In this document: piece after piece, positions 10,001-17,686 of the stretch
Position numbering within the stretch: position 1 is the stretch's first letter
Layout of the letters: each line of letters opens with the position of its first letter
Assembly: GCA_017306155.1 (NCBI GenBank)
Contig: JAFKJB010000018.1
Location: 1-64,000, forward strand
DNA: 64,000 nucleotides
From: Nitrosospira multiformis
Lineage (GTDB): Bacteria; Pseudomonadota; Gammaproteobacteria; Burkholderiales; Nitrosomonadaceae
Reading direction: 5' to 3'
The notes under the pieces: model-generated
Databases searched by the model: none
Told to the model about the DNA's origin: nothing
Seen by the model: only the letters and a program-made list of their open reading frames with translations
Translations under genes and position numbers: made by a program

Positions 10001-10061
10001 GAGCTCGACCATTCTTACCCTGACCATGCTTCCTGCGCTCTACTCTAATTTTGAAGAATAA
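7002..10061 (+). CDS. heavy-metal efflux RND permease, CzcA/CusA family
   Basis: A 1019-residue inner-membrane proton/metal antiporter with the RND layout of 12 TM helices and two large periplasmic loops. The GTG start overlaps the adaptor's stop codon. TM4 carries DFGLIVDAAIVLVEA, whose two Asp and one Glu match the proton-relay residues of the heavy-metal (HME) subclass. That identifies the substrate class as a metal cation rather than a drug. Which metal (Cu/Ag or Co/Zn/Cd) is left open, since the TM4 motif is intermediate. A PII-like gene follows 15 bases after the stop, and a copper-storage gene lies convergent just beyond. Confidence 0.94.
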   Translation: MTYKIIAFCLQQRLLVLIASGLLAAIGLLSFERLPIQPFPDVQNVFVQVVTQYPGQAPEEVEKLVTLPIEKEMNGLLDLINIRSVSIFGLSVVTLTFDDAAEDYFSRQQVLERLKSVHLPADTRPLLGPLSTGTGEIYRYRLEAPGVPLVEQRALQDWVIERTIRSVHGVADVVAFGGGIKEYQVQVDPNKLRNYKLTITDVYAAINANNANIGGGYIDHGSEALVVRGAGLLKSLEEIGNIVIASNQEGVPVFVKNVAEVVIGPAPHTGLVGFNEHDSVVEGIVLLIKGKDANEVLKGVKAKIEFLNNHGLPPGIKIIPFYDRTELVRHTVHTVEHNMLLGATLVLAILVIFLRRLWAALVVIIVIPMSLLFAFILIETWHISANLISLGAIDFGLIVDAAIVLVEAVMVKVTLEMRQHATAAHMRQSMLITAAEMSRPMLFSQAVVIVAFLPIFTFQRVEAKIFSPMAYTLTFAMLGSLIISLTLIPVLLSYMLGPKLTESHNSLVHAMEQRYHKLLEAVLAKPRKLFIAAGAALALVLASTPLIGTEFMPKLDEGNIWLTITLPTPVSLDRAKRLEEKIRASILEFPEVKSVLTQLGRPEDGTDPKGFNNLELLIDLKPKETWRYGKKDDLVKAMNKRLQVFPGLLLNFSQVIQDNVEEAISGVKGEIAIKIFGQDLKILQEKANQITGILRTIKGATDVAAEQQSGLAQLVISIDRSKIARYGINISNVEDVIAMAVGGKAATQILEGERRFDVTVRLTAVTRDSVGAIEDITVLSPNGGRIPLAELAEIKVNQGASRIGREDNMRRIAIKCNLIGRDQGSFVAEAQKKVAQQVQLAPGYDIVWSGQFENQQRAMKRLSFIVPVSLILIFLLLFWTFRSAKHASLIVMNVPFALIGGLVALLLTGIHLSVSAAVGFVALFGIAVQNGVILISKVNLLRREGLSPYEAILQGSVSRLRPVVMTALVAMLGLLPAALSTSVGAEAVKPFATVIIGGLMSSTILTLTMLPALYSNFEE

Positions 10062-10076
10062 CCAAAACCCGCCCTC

Positions 10077-10415
10077 ATGAAAGAAATCCGCGCATACATT
10101 GAGCCTTTCATGTTATCCAAGGTAACGCAGGCGTTACTCGAAATTCCGGATTTCCCAGGCATGAGCGTCTCCGATTGCTACGGTTTTGGCAGAGAGCGGG
10201 TCGCCGATAGCGGTTTCGATCCTTATATGCTGAAAAAACGCATCGAAATTTTTGCTTCCGATGAGCAGGTGGACAATATTTTCAGCACGGTGATGCAGGC
10301 CGCTAATACCTATCAGCGCGGGGCAGGCAAAATTTATATCATAGACGTGGGCGGAAGTGGAAACATCAGCAGCGGAGAACGTTATCAGAAAGATCCCCCT
10401 TCCAGACCGAAGTAA
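10077..10415 (+). CDS. PII-like protein associated with metal RND efflux
   Basis: A 112-residue protein with the PII ferredoxin-like fold pattern: start MKEIRAYIEPFMLSKV, strand after GMSVSDCYGFGR, KKRIEIFASDEQVDNIF in place of KIEIVV.D.QVD, and GAGKIYIIDV in place of GDGKIFV. The T-loop is much shorter than in GlnB/GlnK and the uridylylated Tyr is missing, so it is not a canonical nitrogen sensor. Its start follows the pump stop by 15 bases, so it is the last gene of the efflux operon. PII-like proteins next to heavy-metal RND pumps are a known but little-studied group (PII-NG type). A ligand-dependent role in controlling the pump is inference. Confidence 0.82.
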   Translation: MKEIRAYIEPFMLSKVTQALLEIPDFPGMSVSDCYGFGRERVADSGFDPYMLKKRIEIFASDEQVDNIFSTVMQAANTYQRGAGKIYIIDVGGSGNISSGERYQKDPPSRPK

Positions 10416-10557
10416 CGATCATCAAAAGATGATGTATTCATGTTTTTAATCCATTATCTGTAGCAGTCCAGACTTGCTGGCCGTATCGCCCGCCTGCATT
10501 AGCTCGTTGGACGTACAGCTCATCGCTGCAAGTCCTCTAAAAAAGAGACCGGACCTG

Positions 10558-10947
10558 CTATAAATCATCTGCGGGAACGCGCTCTTGTGCCCCAATACCC
10601 TGATTAGCGTAGGAGCCCGCCATTCGGCGACAACTCTCGGCGCACTCGCGGCAGGCTTTGATACACTCTTCCATGTCACCCACCTGTTCACAACTCCTGG
10701 CACAAGCTTCACAGGCCTCGGCGCAGACTCCGCAGAGTTGGCTGCTTAAAGTGGAACTGCTCAGCATGAAATTGGCCGAGGTCTGACAGATCTCGGCACA
10801 GTTCACCATGAGCCGCATATGCTCCGGGGAAACATGCTTCCCCCCTGACTCCAGGCAATGGGTCATCGCTTCGTGCAGGCATGTTTGATGGCAGCGATTA
10901 CACGCATCGATGCATGACTGCATTTTGGAATCGAGAGTATGGGTCAT
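10558..10947 (-). CDS. four-helix-bundle copper storage protein (Csp/DUF326 type)
   Basis: 129 residues with 16 Cys, mostly in CxxxC and CxxC steps along helices (positions 12, 16, 19, 23, 31, 50, 54, 72, 75, 79, 82, 86, 95, 99, 102 and 106). This is the hallmark of Csp proteins, whose four-helix bundles bind many Cu(I) ions through inward-facing thiolates. There is no Tat or Sec signal, so it should be the cytosolic Csp3-like type. A strong ribosome site (AAAGGAGG) precedes the ATG. It is convergent with the metal-efflux operon. A copper buffer fits an ammonia oxidiser, which needs copper for ammonia monooxygenase and nitrosocyanin. Confidence 0.88.
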   Translation of the reverse strand: MTHTLDSKMQSCIDACNRCHQTCLHEAMTHCLESGGKHVSPEHMRLMVNCAEICQTSANFMLSSSTLSSQLCGVCAEACEACARSCEQVGDMEECIKACRECAESCRRMAGSYANQGIGAQERVPADDL

Positions 10948-11028
10948 GGGGAGCCTCCTTTAAATTGGTAAATAAATTGAATCCTGACTCTGCTTCCATG
11001 AAAAATCCGTACGATAACAAACAGACAT

Positions 11029-11400
11029 GCCGGGATTAAACGCCGGAACAAATACGCCAGAGCTCTGATCAGCCGTTTGGAAGACGAAGCAATGCGATTG
11101 GGTTACCAGGAGCTATACCTCAAAACGGAGCACAACAGGAACAGCTATGAGCAGCTTGATGGAAAAGTTTTTGATGTAATTTCAGGAATGACCTCGGCAT
11201 CGTTCCTGATGAATAAAGCCCTTGCCAGATCAATTCCTCTTGATCTATCGACATTTCCGGTTTCCAGCGCTTATAAATCTCCGGGCCCGACCAGACAGCA
11301 GATTTTCGCCTTCAGTGAAGATATCCCCTTCTGGCTACAGATTGCCGGAGGGAAGGATATCCTGTCGAAAGCATCGAGGGATCTTTTGTTCTATAAATAA
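11029..11400 (+). pseudogene. GNAT acetyltransferase C-terminal fragment
   Basis: The frame stays open upstream of the first ATG (11077) back to 11002. It reads NKYARALISRLEDEAM...LGYQELYLKTEHN...YEQLDGKVFDVIS...MTSASFLMNKAL. That is the acetyl-CoA-binding and C-terminal part of a GNAT N-acetyltransferase, with the usual RGKGIA loop degraded to RRNKYA and EHLGWKVF to EQLDGKVF. The N-terminal half is absent and no start fits, so I call it a decayed fragment whose frame happens to run on to 11400. Confidence 0.55.
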
Positions 11401-11488
11401 GCTTCGTGCAATGAAAGGATCACAGGATTCTCGAAATTGCGATTTATGGAAAGCTCTTTAAAGGAGTTTATATAAGAGAGGAAACGAC

Positions 11489-11863
11489 ATGGAAAAGCTC
11501 AGGATAACGCTGGCAACAGGGATAGGAACCACAGTGATCATCCTCCTCTTAGTCAGTACAGTCTCCGCCATAGAGGCTGTAAATGAACCCGCTGCGCCGC
11601 GAGCCGCCAAGGATCAGGAACGCCACTTCACTATTGCGTGCGAGATGCCCGGAGACACGGCCAATTTCTCATGGGTGGAAGGCAATCTCGCCACTGCCCT
11701 CTACTACAACAACCAATGCTCGCATCCAGTGAAGGTCACAGCCCACCTGGGTGATCTCGCAGATTTTACGAAATGCCTCACGGTTAAGGCTGGCATGAAA
11801 GACAAGAGGGTTTATCGGCTGAGTCAGAATGGGAAGCTCTACAGGCTCACCAGAGGTTGCTGA
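11489..11863 (+). CDS. exported hypothetical protein, 124 aa
   Basis: The start is well supported by a GAGAGGAAACGAC ribosome site. Residues 1-28 form a Sec signal peptide (hydrophobic stretch GIGTTVIILLLVSTVSA), leaving a mature periplasmic or secreted protein of about 95 residues. It contains four Cys that could form two disulfides and a basic C-terminus ending in RLTRGC. No family is recognised. The nearby copper and metal genes give weak context only. Confidence 0.65.
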   Translation: MEKLRITLATGIGTTVIILLLVSTVSAIEAVNEPAAPRAAKDQERHFTIACEMPGDTANFSWVEGNLATALYYNNQCSHPVKVTAHLGDLADFTKCLTVKAGMKDKRVYRLSQNGKLYRLTRGC

Positions 11864-12323
11864 CCGTATCGCCGGCTTGGGGCGGGTGCTACGGCAATAA
11901 CCCGCTACGCATGTGACTCATCGTCGATCTGCGAAGCAATCTTCCCGTGCCATCCAGCTACAGTTACAGGCCCTTCTCAGGGCCTGTAGTCAACATTCAG
12001 TGAGCTATTCTCCGCACCATTTCTTTTCAGCATTCTGCAAGCTTCCCTGTTTATAGCGGCAAATCTCCATATAAAATCAGGCAAGGTAAATATTTAATAA
12101 AAATTAACACCTTAAAGGTTGACTTGAAGCTCTATTTTTAATCCACCTGAAAACTATTCGACACAAGCATTCTTAAACAATAAAACGTCTTTTCAGGAAA
12201 CAGGCTGCCTACACCGGTCAGGATCGAACTGGAGAACATATAAATCCTTTGCCGCGAATTGCTTGATCGTACCGTATACTGGCTTAAATCCAGCCCGCCT
12301 CTTTACCGATTTCTTTCAATATC
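11864..12323. other. 460-base gene-free stretch with a hairpin
   Basis: AT-rich DNA without a convincing gene. At 11965-11988 a 9-bp stem (TACAGGCCC pairing with GGGCCTGTA) closes a six-base loop. No U-tract follows, so it is at best a weak terminator for the preceding exported-protein gene. Confidence 0.5.
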
Positions 12324-13358
12324 ATGTTGTATCTCTACCTCTTTCTCGCTGCGTTCCTGGCATTTTCAATTAGCGCATTTTGTGGAGGGGGTGCCGGATT
12401 ATTACTGATTCCCATTCTTGGCTATTCTCTCCCGGTAAATCAAGTTCCAGCAGCGCTTACCCTCGGAGCCGTAACAAGCTCATTTTCCAGAATCTGGATA
12501 TTTTTTAAAGCCATTCGTTGGGATATGGCTAAACTGTTTTTGCCAACAGCCATGGTAGGAGTGGTTCTAGGCGTAGAAATGCTGAGTTATCTGGAGCCGA
12601 TGTATTTAGAGTTGTGCATGAGCATATTTCTTATCTCCAATCTTCCCTGGCTTTTCAGAAAACAGGAACGAAAGCACGCTGTATTGTCTCCTATTCCCCC
12701 ATGGCAGCTCAGAATGGTCGGTTTTCTGGCTGGTTTTATTTCTGGTTTGACCGGTGCGGTGGGTGTCCTGTTTAACCGTTTTTATTTTCGCTACGGCCTG
12801 GATAATGATGAAATTATTGCAACCCGTGCTGCGAATGAAATCTTGTTGCATTTAATCAAGCTTTATCTTTATGCCGCATTGGGTTTGTTTCAGCTAAAAA
12901 CCATAGGAATCGGCCTAATAGTCGCCCTGGCTGCCGTTCTATCCTCCAGTTTCATGAAATTCGTCCTGCCCAGGGTATCCAGAGGATTATTCATGCGGGC
13001 TGGCTATAGCGCCATGGTGATCTCTGGCGTATTGATGCTGAACAGCGCGGTTACTCATATCCAACTGGCAAACGATCCTCATCTCAGGGTGATTTTTCTA
13101 GCTGAAGAACTGGGTGCCAGCTTAACGTGGAAGAAGTTGATCTATTCGGTAGAGTTCGATTACAACAAAGGATTAGAGTTCGAAAAAGTCGTTCCCCTGT
13201 CATCTCTTTCGATCGAACGACAACGCTACGTCCAATCCTTGCAGGATGGAGCCGCAAAAATCGTTATCGAAAAAGTGTATAGCTTGACAACGATATCCTA
13301 TGAGGTCAATTATTTTGATGAGCAAAATCGCTGGATTAAGCAAATCGAATTCGATTGA
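12324..13358 (+). CDS. TauE/SafE-family anion permease with C-terminal extension
   Basis: Residues 1-245 are a multi-spanning membrane protein of the TauE/SafE (sulfite/organosulfonate exporter) family: about eight hydrophobic helices, the GGGAGLLLIPILGY motif in the first repeat and GFISGLTGAVGVLFNRFY in the second. The family is usually about 250 residues, but this protein has 344. After the last helix, about 95 residues (from about NDPHLRVIFLAEELG) form a soluble tail of unknown function with regular beta/alpha-like patterning. The substrate is not predictable. No clear ribosome site precedes the ATG. Confidence 0.78.
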   Translation: MLYLYLFLAAFLAFSISAFCGGGAGLLLIPILGYSLPVNQVPAALTLGAVTSSFSRIWIFFKAIRWDMAKLFLPTAMVGVVLGVEMLSYLEPMYLELCMSIFLISNLPWLFRKQERKHAVLSPIPPWQLRMVGFLAGFISGLTGAVGVLFNRFYFRYGLDNDEIIATRAANEILLHLIKLYLYAALGLFQLKTIGIGLIVALAAVLSSSFMKFVLPRVSRGLFMRAGYSAMVISGVLMLNSAVTHIQLANDPHLRVIFLAEELGASLTWKKLIYSVEFDYNKGLEFEKVVPLSSLSIERQRYVQSLQDGAAKIVIEKVYSLTTISYEVNYFDEQNRWIKQIEFD

Positions 13359-13555
13359 GAGCATCAAAGGGCGACTGAATAATACTGCAGCCAAGGATTC
13401 TCCCCAGGCCCATCCGAATAGTAAACAGAGCAAGACTGCCGTCAGAAAGCAGCTTGCATTTCCTGGAAGTGGGATAGAAGTATTCCGATCGACTGAGCAA
13501 CGCTCATTTTGAAACCAGATCCTGATTCAGTCGGTTTTTTTGTTTCTGCCTTTTC

Positions 13556-13768
13556 CTAATCAGCTGCTTTTCGTACTTCGGGATGCGGGGCAAAGCCGAT
13601 ACTAGGGCCTTCAGGGTTTATCCAGAATACGGTGTTTTCTGGAAAGCCCGTGAGTAATTCTTGATGGAAATGGCGCTTCAAAAGATCGTGGGGATAATTG
13701 CTGGAAAAGTTTCTTACTCGCTTGACATGTCCTGTATGCGTTCTCGTATAGACGGCGTAATTAGGCAT
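13556..13768 (-). CDS. hypothetical protein, 70 aa
   Basis: A strong ribosome site (CCGGAAGAAGTT) immediately precedes the ATG, so this small frame is likely real. The product is soluble, basic and His/Pro-rich, with no signal peptide or TM segment (starts MPNYAVYTRTHTGHVKRVRN). I do not recognise a family. It is transcribed alone, convergent with the TauE gene. Confidence 0.6.
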   Translation of the reverse strand: MPNYAVYTRTHTGHVKRVRNFSSNYPHDLLKRHFHQELLTGFPENTVFWINPEGPSIGFAPHPEVRKAAD

Positions 13769-13987
13769 AACTTCTTCCGGTTATATCGAAGCTTCTATTT
13801 TGACGACGGTTTATTGCAGTATTAGTGCATTTGATCCCTCATCGGCATTGATACAAGCCATCAGATTAACTATTACATATATATACTATATATAAATAAG
13901 ATATGCCGGCTTCGGGAAGCCATCATTCAGGAATGCCGTTTGGAGTCCACATTGTATGAATGAAAGACAATCTTCAATAAATTAACC

Positions 13988-14620
13988 ATGCGGGAAGTAC
14001 CTGGCTTGATTGCTTGTGAAGAATGCGATGCGGTTTACCGCAGGTTACCACTGGGCCGCAGCGAAGTCGCATTCTGCCGTCGCTGCGGCGCCGAGCTGGA
14101 ACGCGACACGCGTACTCAACGCAGGCATGTTCTACCACTGGCGATCGCCGGTTTGTGTATGTACCTCATTGCACACGTCTTTCCAATCCTTGAACTGGAA
14201 CTGCGGAGTGGTTTGTCCAGCCAGACAACACTTATAGGCTCGGTCCGTTCCTTGAGAGGCGAGGGGATGATCTTCGTGGCATTGCTGGTGCTGGCTACAA
14301 CAATTCTGTTTCCCTTGATTCAGCTTCTGGCTTTGATTTATTTGCTTACCTTCCCGATCAGACTTAGAAGATTTGGACACCCAACAACGTTTAATTTATC
14401 GGGACGCCTGATCCAGGTCTTGCGACCTTGGGTAATGGTGGAGGTATTTCTGCTCGGTGTCATCGTTGCATTCGTCAAACTGACGAGTATGGCAATTGTA
14501 CTGCCTGGCGTTGCGCTGTGGGCATTTGGTGCGCTTGCTTTCCTGCTGACCGCGGTGTTTTCGTTTGACCCGCGCTGTATCTACATGAGCAGAGGTAGTT
14601 ACAAGAAACAGGAGAAATAA
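13988..14620 (+). CDS. pqiA: paraquat-inducible protein A, first half (PqiA domain)
   Basis: A 210-residue inner-membrane protein. The N-terminus has a zinc-ribbon-like pair of CxxC motifs (CEEC...CRRC) followed by four TM helices, which equals one of the two PqiA domains. E. coli PqiA is a single protein of about 417 residues with two such halves; here the halves are separate genes in tandem. PqiA partners with the MCE protein PqiB in an envelope lipid-transport system. The next gene begins 4 bases after this stop, so the four pqi genes form one operon. Confidence 0.9.
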   Translation: MREVPGLIACEECDAVYRRLPLGRSEVAFCRRCGAELERDTRTQRRHVLPLAIAGLCMYLIAHVFPILELELRSGLSSQTTLIGSVRSLRGEGMIFVALLVLATTILFPLIQLLALIYLLTFPIRLRRFGHPTTFNLSGRLIQVLRPWVMVEVFLLGVIVAFVKLTSMAIVLPGVALWAFGALAFLLTAVFSFDPRCIYMSRGSYKKQEK

Positions 14621-14623
14621 AGC

Positions 14624-15325
14624 ATGCCGGTAAATAGAGCTGCTCAATCAGCCAGCCAGTCGGCGGAGAGTGCATTGCGCGTAAAGACTGCGGCCAAGCT
14701 GGGCATGGTGTCATGTCCTCATTGTGCGACCTTATGGGAAGCTGTAAAAGCTCATGATCGCTGCGGACGCTGCGGTGCAGGATTGCACATGCGTAAACCT
14801 AACAGTCTCCGCCGGACCTGGGCTTTAGTGATCGCCGCCTACATAATGTATGTTCCGGCCAACATATTACCGGTCATGATCACTATTCCTTTCCTCGGAC
14901 AGGAACAGCAAGATACGATCATGAGCGGCATCATATATTTCTGGAATTCCGGTTCCTGGGGATTGGCGCTGATTGTTTTTACTGCGAGCTTTCTCGTGCC
15001 CCTATTCAAGCTGGCGGTCCTTACTCAGCTATTGATCGCAGTACAAGACCGCAGTAAGCGGCACCTCTTGCTGCGAGCGAAACTTTATCGCGTTGTCGCG
15101 GTAATTGGCCGCTGGTCGATGCTGGATGTTTTTGTTGTAACGCTGATGACCGGGCTCATACAGATCAAAGGCTTTGCCACGGTGCATCCCGGGGAGGGTA
15201 TCGCTGCTTTTGCCGCCGTGGTGGTACTGACCATGCTTGCTTCGATCAGCTTTGACCCCCGTTTGATGTGGGATGCGGCTGAGCATGAGCCTGGAAGGTC
15301 ACATGAATCAAGACGAGGCAAGTGA
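14624..15325 (+). CDS. pqiA: paraquat-inducible protein A, second half (PqiA domain)
   Basis: 233 residues repeating the PqiA domain plan: an N-terminal extension of about 30 residues, zinc-ribbon CxxC pairs (SCPHC and CGRCGAGL), then four TM helices (IAAYIMYVPANILPVMITIPF and following). With the preceding gene it should form the full two-domain PqiA membrane unit. The MCE gene pqiB begins inside its last codons, which indicates coupled translation. Confidence 0.9.
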   Translation: MPVNRAAQSASQSAESALRVKTAAKLGMVSCPHCATLWEAVKAHDRCGRCGAGLHMRKPNSLRRTWALVIAAYIMYVPANILPVMITIPFLGQEQQDTIMSGIIYFWNSGSWGLALIVFTASFLVPLFKLAVLTQLLIAVQDRSKRHLLLRAKLYRVVAVIGRWSMLDVFVVTLMTGLIQIKGFATVHPGEGIAAFAAVVVLTMLASISFDPRLMWDAAEHEPGRSHESRRGK

Positions 15326-16961
15326 TCCCGCGCAGGGCGTTTCCTTGCCAAGGAAGGTGGGTCAGCGAAACTGGGTCTCCTCGTTAATCTGGCTGGTTCC
15401 GATACTTGCCGCAGTTATCGGAATCTCGCTTATAGCTCAGGCCTGGATTCAGCGCGGCCCTGAGATCACCATTACATTCCTCTCCGGCGAGGGACTCGAG
15501 GCAGGCAAAACCAAGGTCAAGTATAAGGAAGTCGAGATCGGCACAGTTCAGTCAATCGCGCTCAGCGAAGATCGCACTCACGTTTCGGTAACCGTGCGTT
15601 TGAAGAAGGAAGCCCAGAGTTTCACCGCAGCCGACAGCCGTTTCTGGGTCGTGCGTACACGTATCTCGGGTTTGCAAGTGTCCGGGCTTGCGACCCTGGT
15701 ATTGGGCTCCTACATTGGAGCGGATGCGGGCATTTCAGCCGAACAGACCGACAAATTTGCGGGACTTGAGACGCCGCCAATAGTCACTCGCAGTGCTTCC
15801 GGAAAGCAGTATTTTTTACATGCGGCCGATATCGGCTCGCTGGATATAGGTTCGCCTGTCTATTTCCATTGGATCAAAGTGGGACAAGTCACCGCATATG
15901 ATCTGGATGAAAATGGCAAAGGCATTATCATGCGGATATTCATTAACTCGCCCTATGACAGGTTTGTGGGTATCAATACCCGCTTCTGGCACGCCAGCGG
16001 CTTCGAGGTGCAACTTAATGCCGACGGGTTAAAGATCAGGTCGCAATCACTAGATACTGTTCTGTTTGGCGGTCTTTCCTTCCAATCCCCCGATCACAAT
16101 CCCGGCACTCTCGCCAAAGAGGACACGGCCTTTATCCTGGCTGAAAATCAGGCTGAAGCATTAAGGGAGCCGGATGGCGACGCGCAAATAATATTGCTTA
16201 ATTTCAAACAATCCCTGCGTGGTTTAAGACCAGGTGCAGAAGTGAGTTTCCGGGGACTGGTATTGGGACAGGTTAAATCGATAGGCATTGATTATGATCC
16301 CAAGCTGCGCGAATTCACTATGCCAGTCCTGGTTCAGGTTTATCCGGAGCGCCTGGGCCGGAGATATGCGCGGTTTCGAAAAGAACCGGCGTATACGGCC
16401 CAGCAGCGTTTGCAGTTCATGATCGATCGCGGCTTGCGCGCACAGTTGCGAAGTGCCGATCTCCTTACCGGACAACTTTATGTTGCCTTCGATTTCTTTC
16501 CTGGCGTTGTCACAAAAAAAGGAGATGTTTCGAAGCGCAAAGCCGATGTAGCTGCTTCCCAGGCGTTGTTGGCAATACCCACCATTCCCAATACGGCAGA
16601 GGAAACTCAAACGCAGATTTCCGAGATAGCGCGAAAGTTGAACAAGGTACCTTTCGATCAAATTGGCAGCGAATTGCAGGAGTCGTTAAAAACTCTCCAA
16701 AGGACGCTGAACAGCGCCGGACAGCTGACGGAGACATTGAATAATGATGTGGCGCCCGAAATAGCCGTAGCAATGAAGGACGTGCACGAGACTCTAAATG
16801 CCGCGGGGCGCACATTGTCCGAAGAAGCACCTCTACAGCAGGATTTACGTCAGACATTGCAGGAATTATCGCGCGCGGCGATTTCACTCAGGGTTGTAAC
16901 GGATTACCTGGAACGTCATCCTGAATCGATAATTCGCGGCAAGCGGGAAGAAAGACAATGA
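15303..16961 (+). CDS. pqiB: PqiB-type MCE protein (MlaD domains)
   Basis: About 552 residues from the ATG at 15303, which has an AAGGT ribosome site; an earlier in-frame ATG at 15273 lies deeper inside the preceding gene. One N-terminal TM helix (WVSSLIWLVPILAAVIGISL) is followed by three tandem MCE/MlaD domains (first GEGLEAGKTKVKYKEVEIG, another RGLRPGAEVSFRGLVLGQV). A long helical C-terminus follows, as in PqiB tube-forming proteins. It should span the periplasm and carry lipids between the membranes. The stop overlaps the pqiC start. Confidence 0.92.
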   Translation: MNQDEASDPAQGVSLPRKVGQRNWVSSLIWLVPILAAVIGISLIAQAWIQRGPEITITFLSGEGLEAGKTKVKYKEVEIGTVQSIALSEDRTHVSVTVRLKKEAQSFTAADSRFWVVRTRISGLQVSGLATLVLGSYIGADAGISAEQTDKFAGLETPPIVTRSASGKQYFLHAADIGSLDIGSPVYFHWIKVGQVTAYDLDENGKGIIMRIFINSPYDRFVGINTRFWHASGFEVQLNADGLKIRSQSLDTVLFGGLSFQSPDHNPGTLAKEDTAFILAENQAEALREPDGDAQIILLNFKQSLRGLRPGAEVSFRGLVLGQVKSIGIDYDPKLREFTMPVLVQVYPERLGRRYARFRKEPAYTAQQRLQFMIDRGLRAQLRSADLLTGQLYVAFDFFPGVVTKKGDVSKRKADVAASQALLAIPTIPNTAEETQTQISEIARKLNKVPFDQIGSELQESLKTLQRTLNSAGQLTETLNNDVAPEIAVAMKDVHETLNAAGRTLSEEAPLQQDLRQTLQELSRAAISLRVVTDYLERHPESIIRGKREERQ

Positions 16962-17605
16962 CGATCCTGGGGCAAAGCGCATTTTTTATGATGGTAGCAT
17001 TCTTGACCGTTGGTTGCGCATCGGTTCCGGAGACGCGGTTTTATACGCTGTCGGCCGGATCGGAGTCCTTCGAGATAAAGGCCCTGCCACGAGATCTGTC
17101 CACCCCGATTTTCATTGACATATTGCCAGTCGATGTTCCAGAACGGCTTGCGCGACCGCAATTGGTTGTACATTCCAGAGATTCTGGTCCGGCGACACAG
17201 CTTTTCATTCTTGAACAAGATCGCTGGTCATCGCCGTTCAACTATGAACTGCGAGATGCGTTCGCCTCCGGTATTGCTAACTTGACCGGGGCCGTAAACA
17301 GAGCACGGAGGGGCCGTACTCCCGATCAAATCGTCTACAGAATCGCAATTGAGCTTAGCCAGTTCGACGCAATAATCGATGACAGCGTAAAGGCGAGATT
17401 CGGTTGGACGATTACGCGTCCTGCCGATGTTCGCAGCGCCGCATGTTATGCGGTGATTACGGAGCCTGTTGCGCCGGGTATCGAAGGTGTTGTAGGGGGC
17501 GTGCAACGCGTAGTGGCAAGCGTAGTTGCAGGCATTTCAAAGAACGTGATCGAGCTGGATATGGGCAATGTTCCAACATGCGCGGCGCAGAAAGAAGCGC
17601 TTTGA
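16958..17605 (+). CDS. pqiC: PqiC-type lipoprotein (ABC transport auxiliary component)
   Basis: 215 residues with an N-terminal lipoprotein signal and lipobox LTVGC. The family marker FYTL follows the anchor. The rest matches the auxiliary lipoprotein domain that docks with PqiB at the outer membrane (e.g. IFIDILPVDVPERLARPQLV and LEQDRWSSPF). It overlaps the pqiB stop by four bases and ends the pqi operon. A related lipoprotein gene occurs in the second MCE operon at 45569. Confidence 0.9.
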   Translation: MTILGQSAFFMMVAFLTVGCASVPETRFYTLSAGSESFEIKALPRDLSTPIFIDILPVDVPERLARPQLVVHSRDSGPATQLFILEQDRWSSPFNYELRDAFASGIANLTGAVNRARRGRTPDQIVYRIAIELSQFDAIIDDSVKARFGWTITRPADVRSAACYAVITEPVAPGIEGVVGGVQRVVASVVAGISKNVIELDMGNVPTCAAQKEAL

Positions 17606-17686
17606 ATTTTCGCCTTGACTTTGATATGACAACTTCGGCCGGGGTTGTACTCATCACATCACATAATTCCACTAGTTATCTTTCGT

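Noticed and set aside
13300..13512. 70-codon plus frame overlapping the end of the TauE gene
   Set aside because: It overlaps real coding sequence in another frame, has no ribosome site and low-complexity Ser/Lys content.
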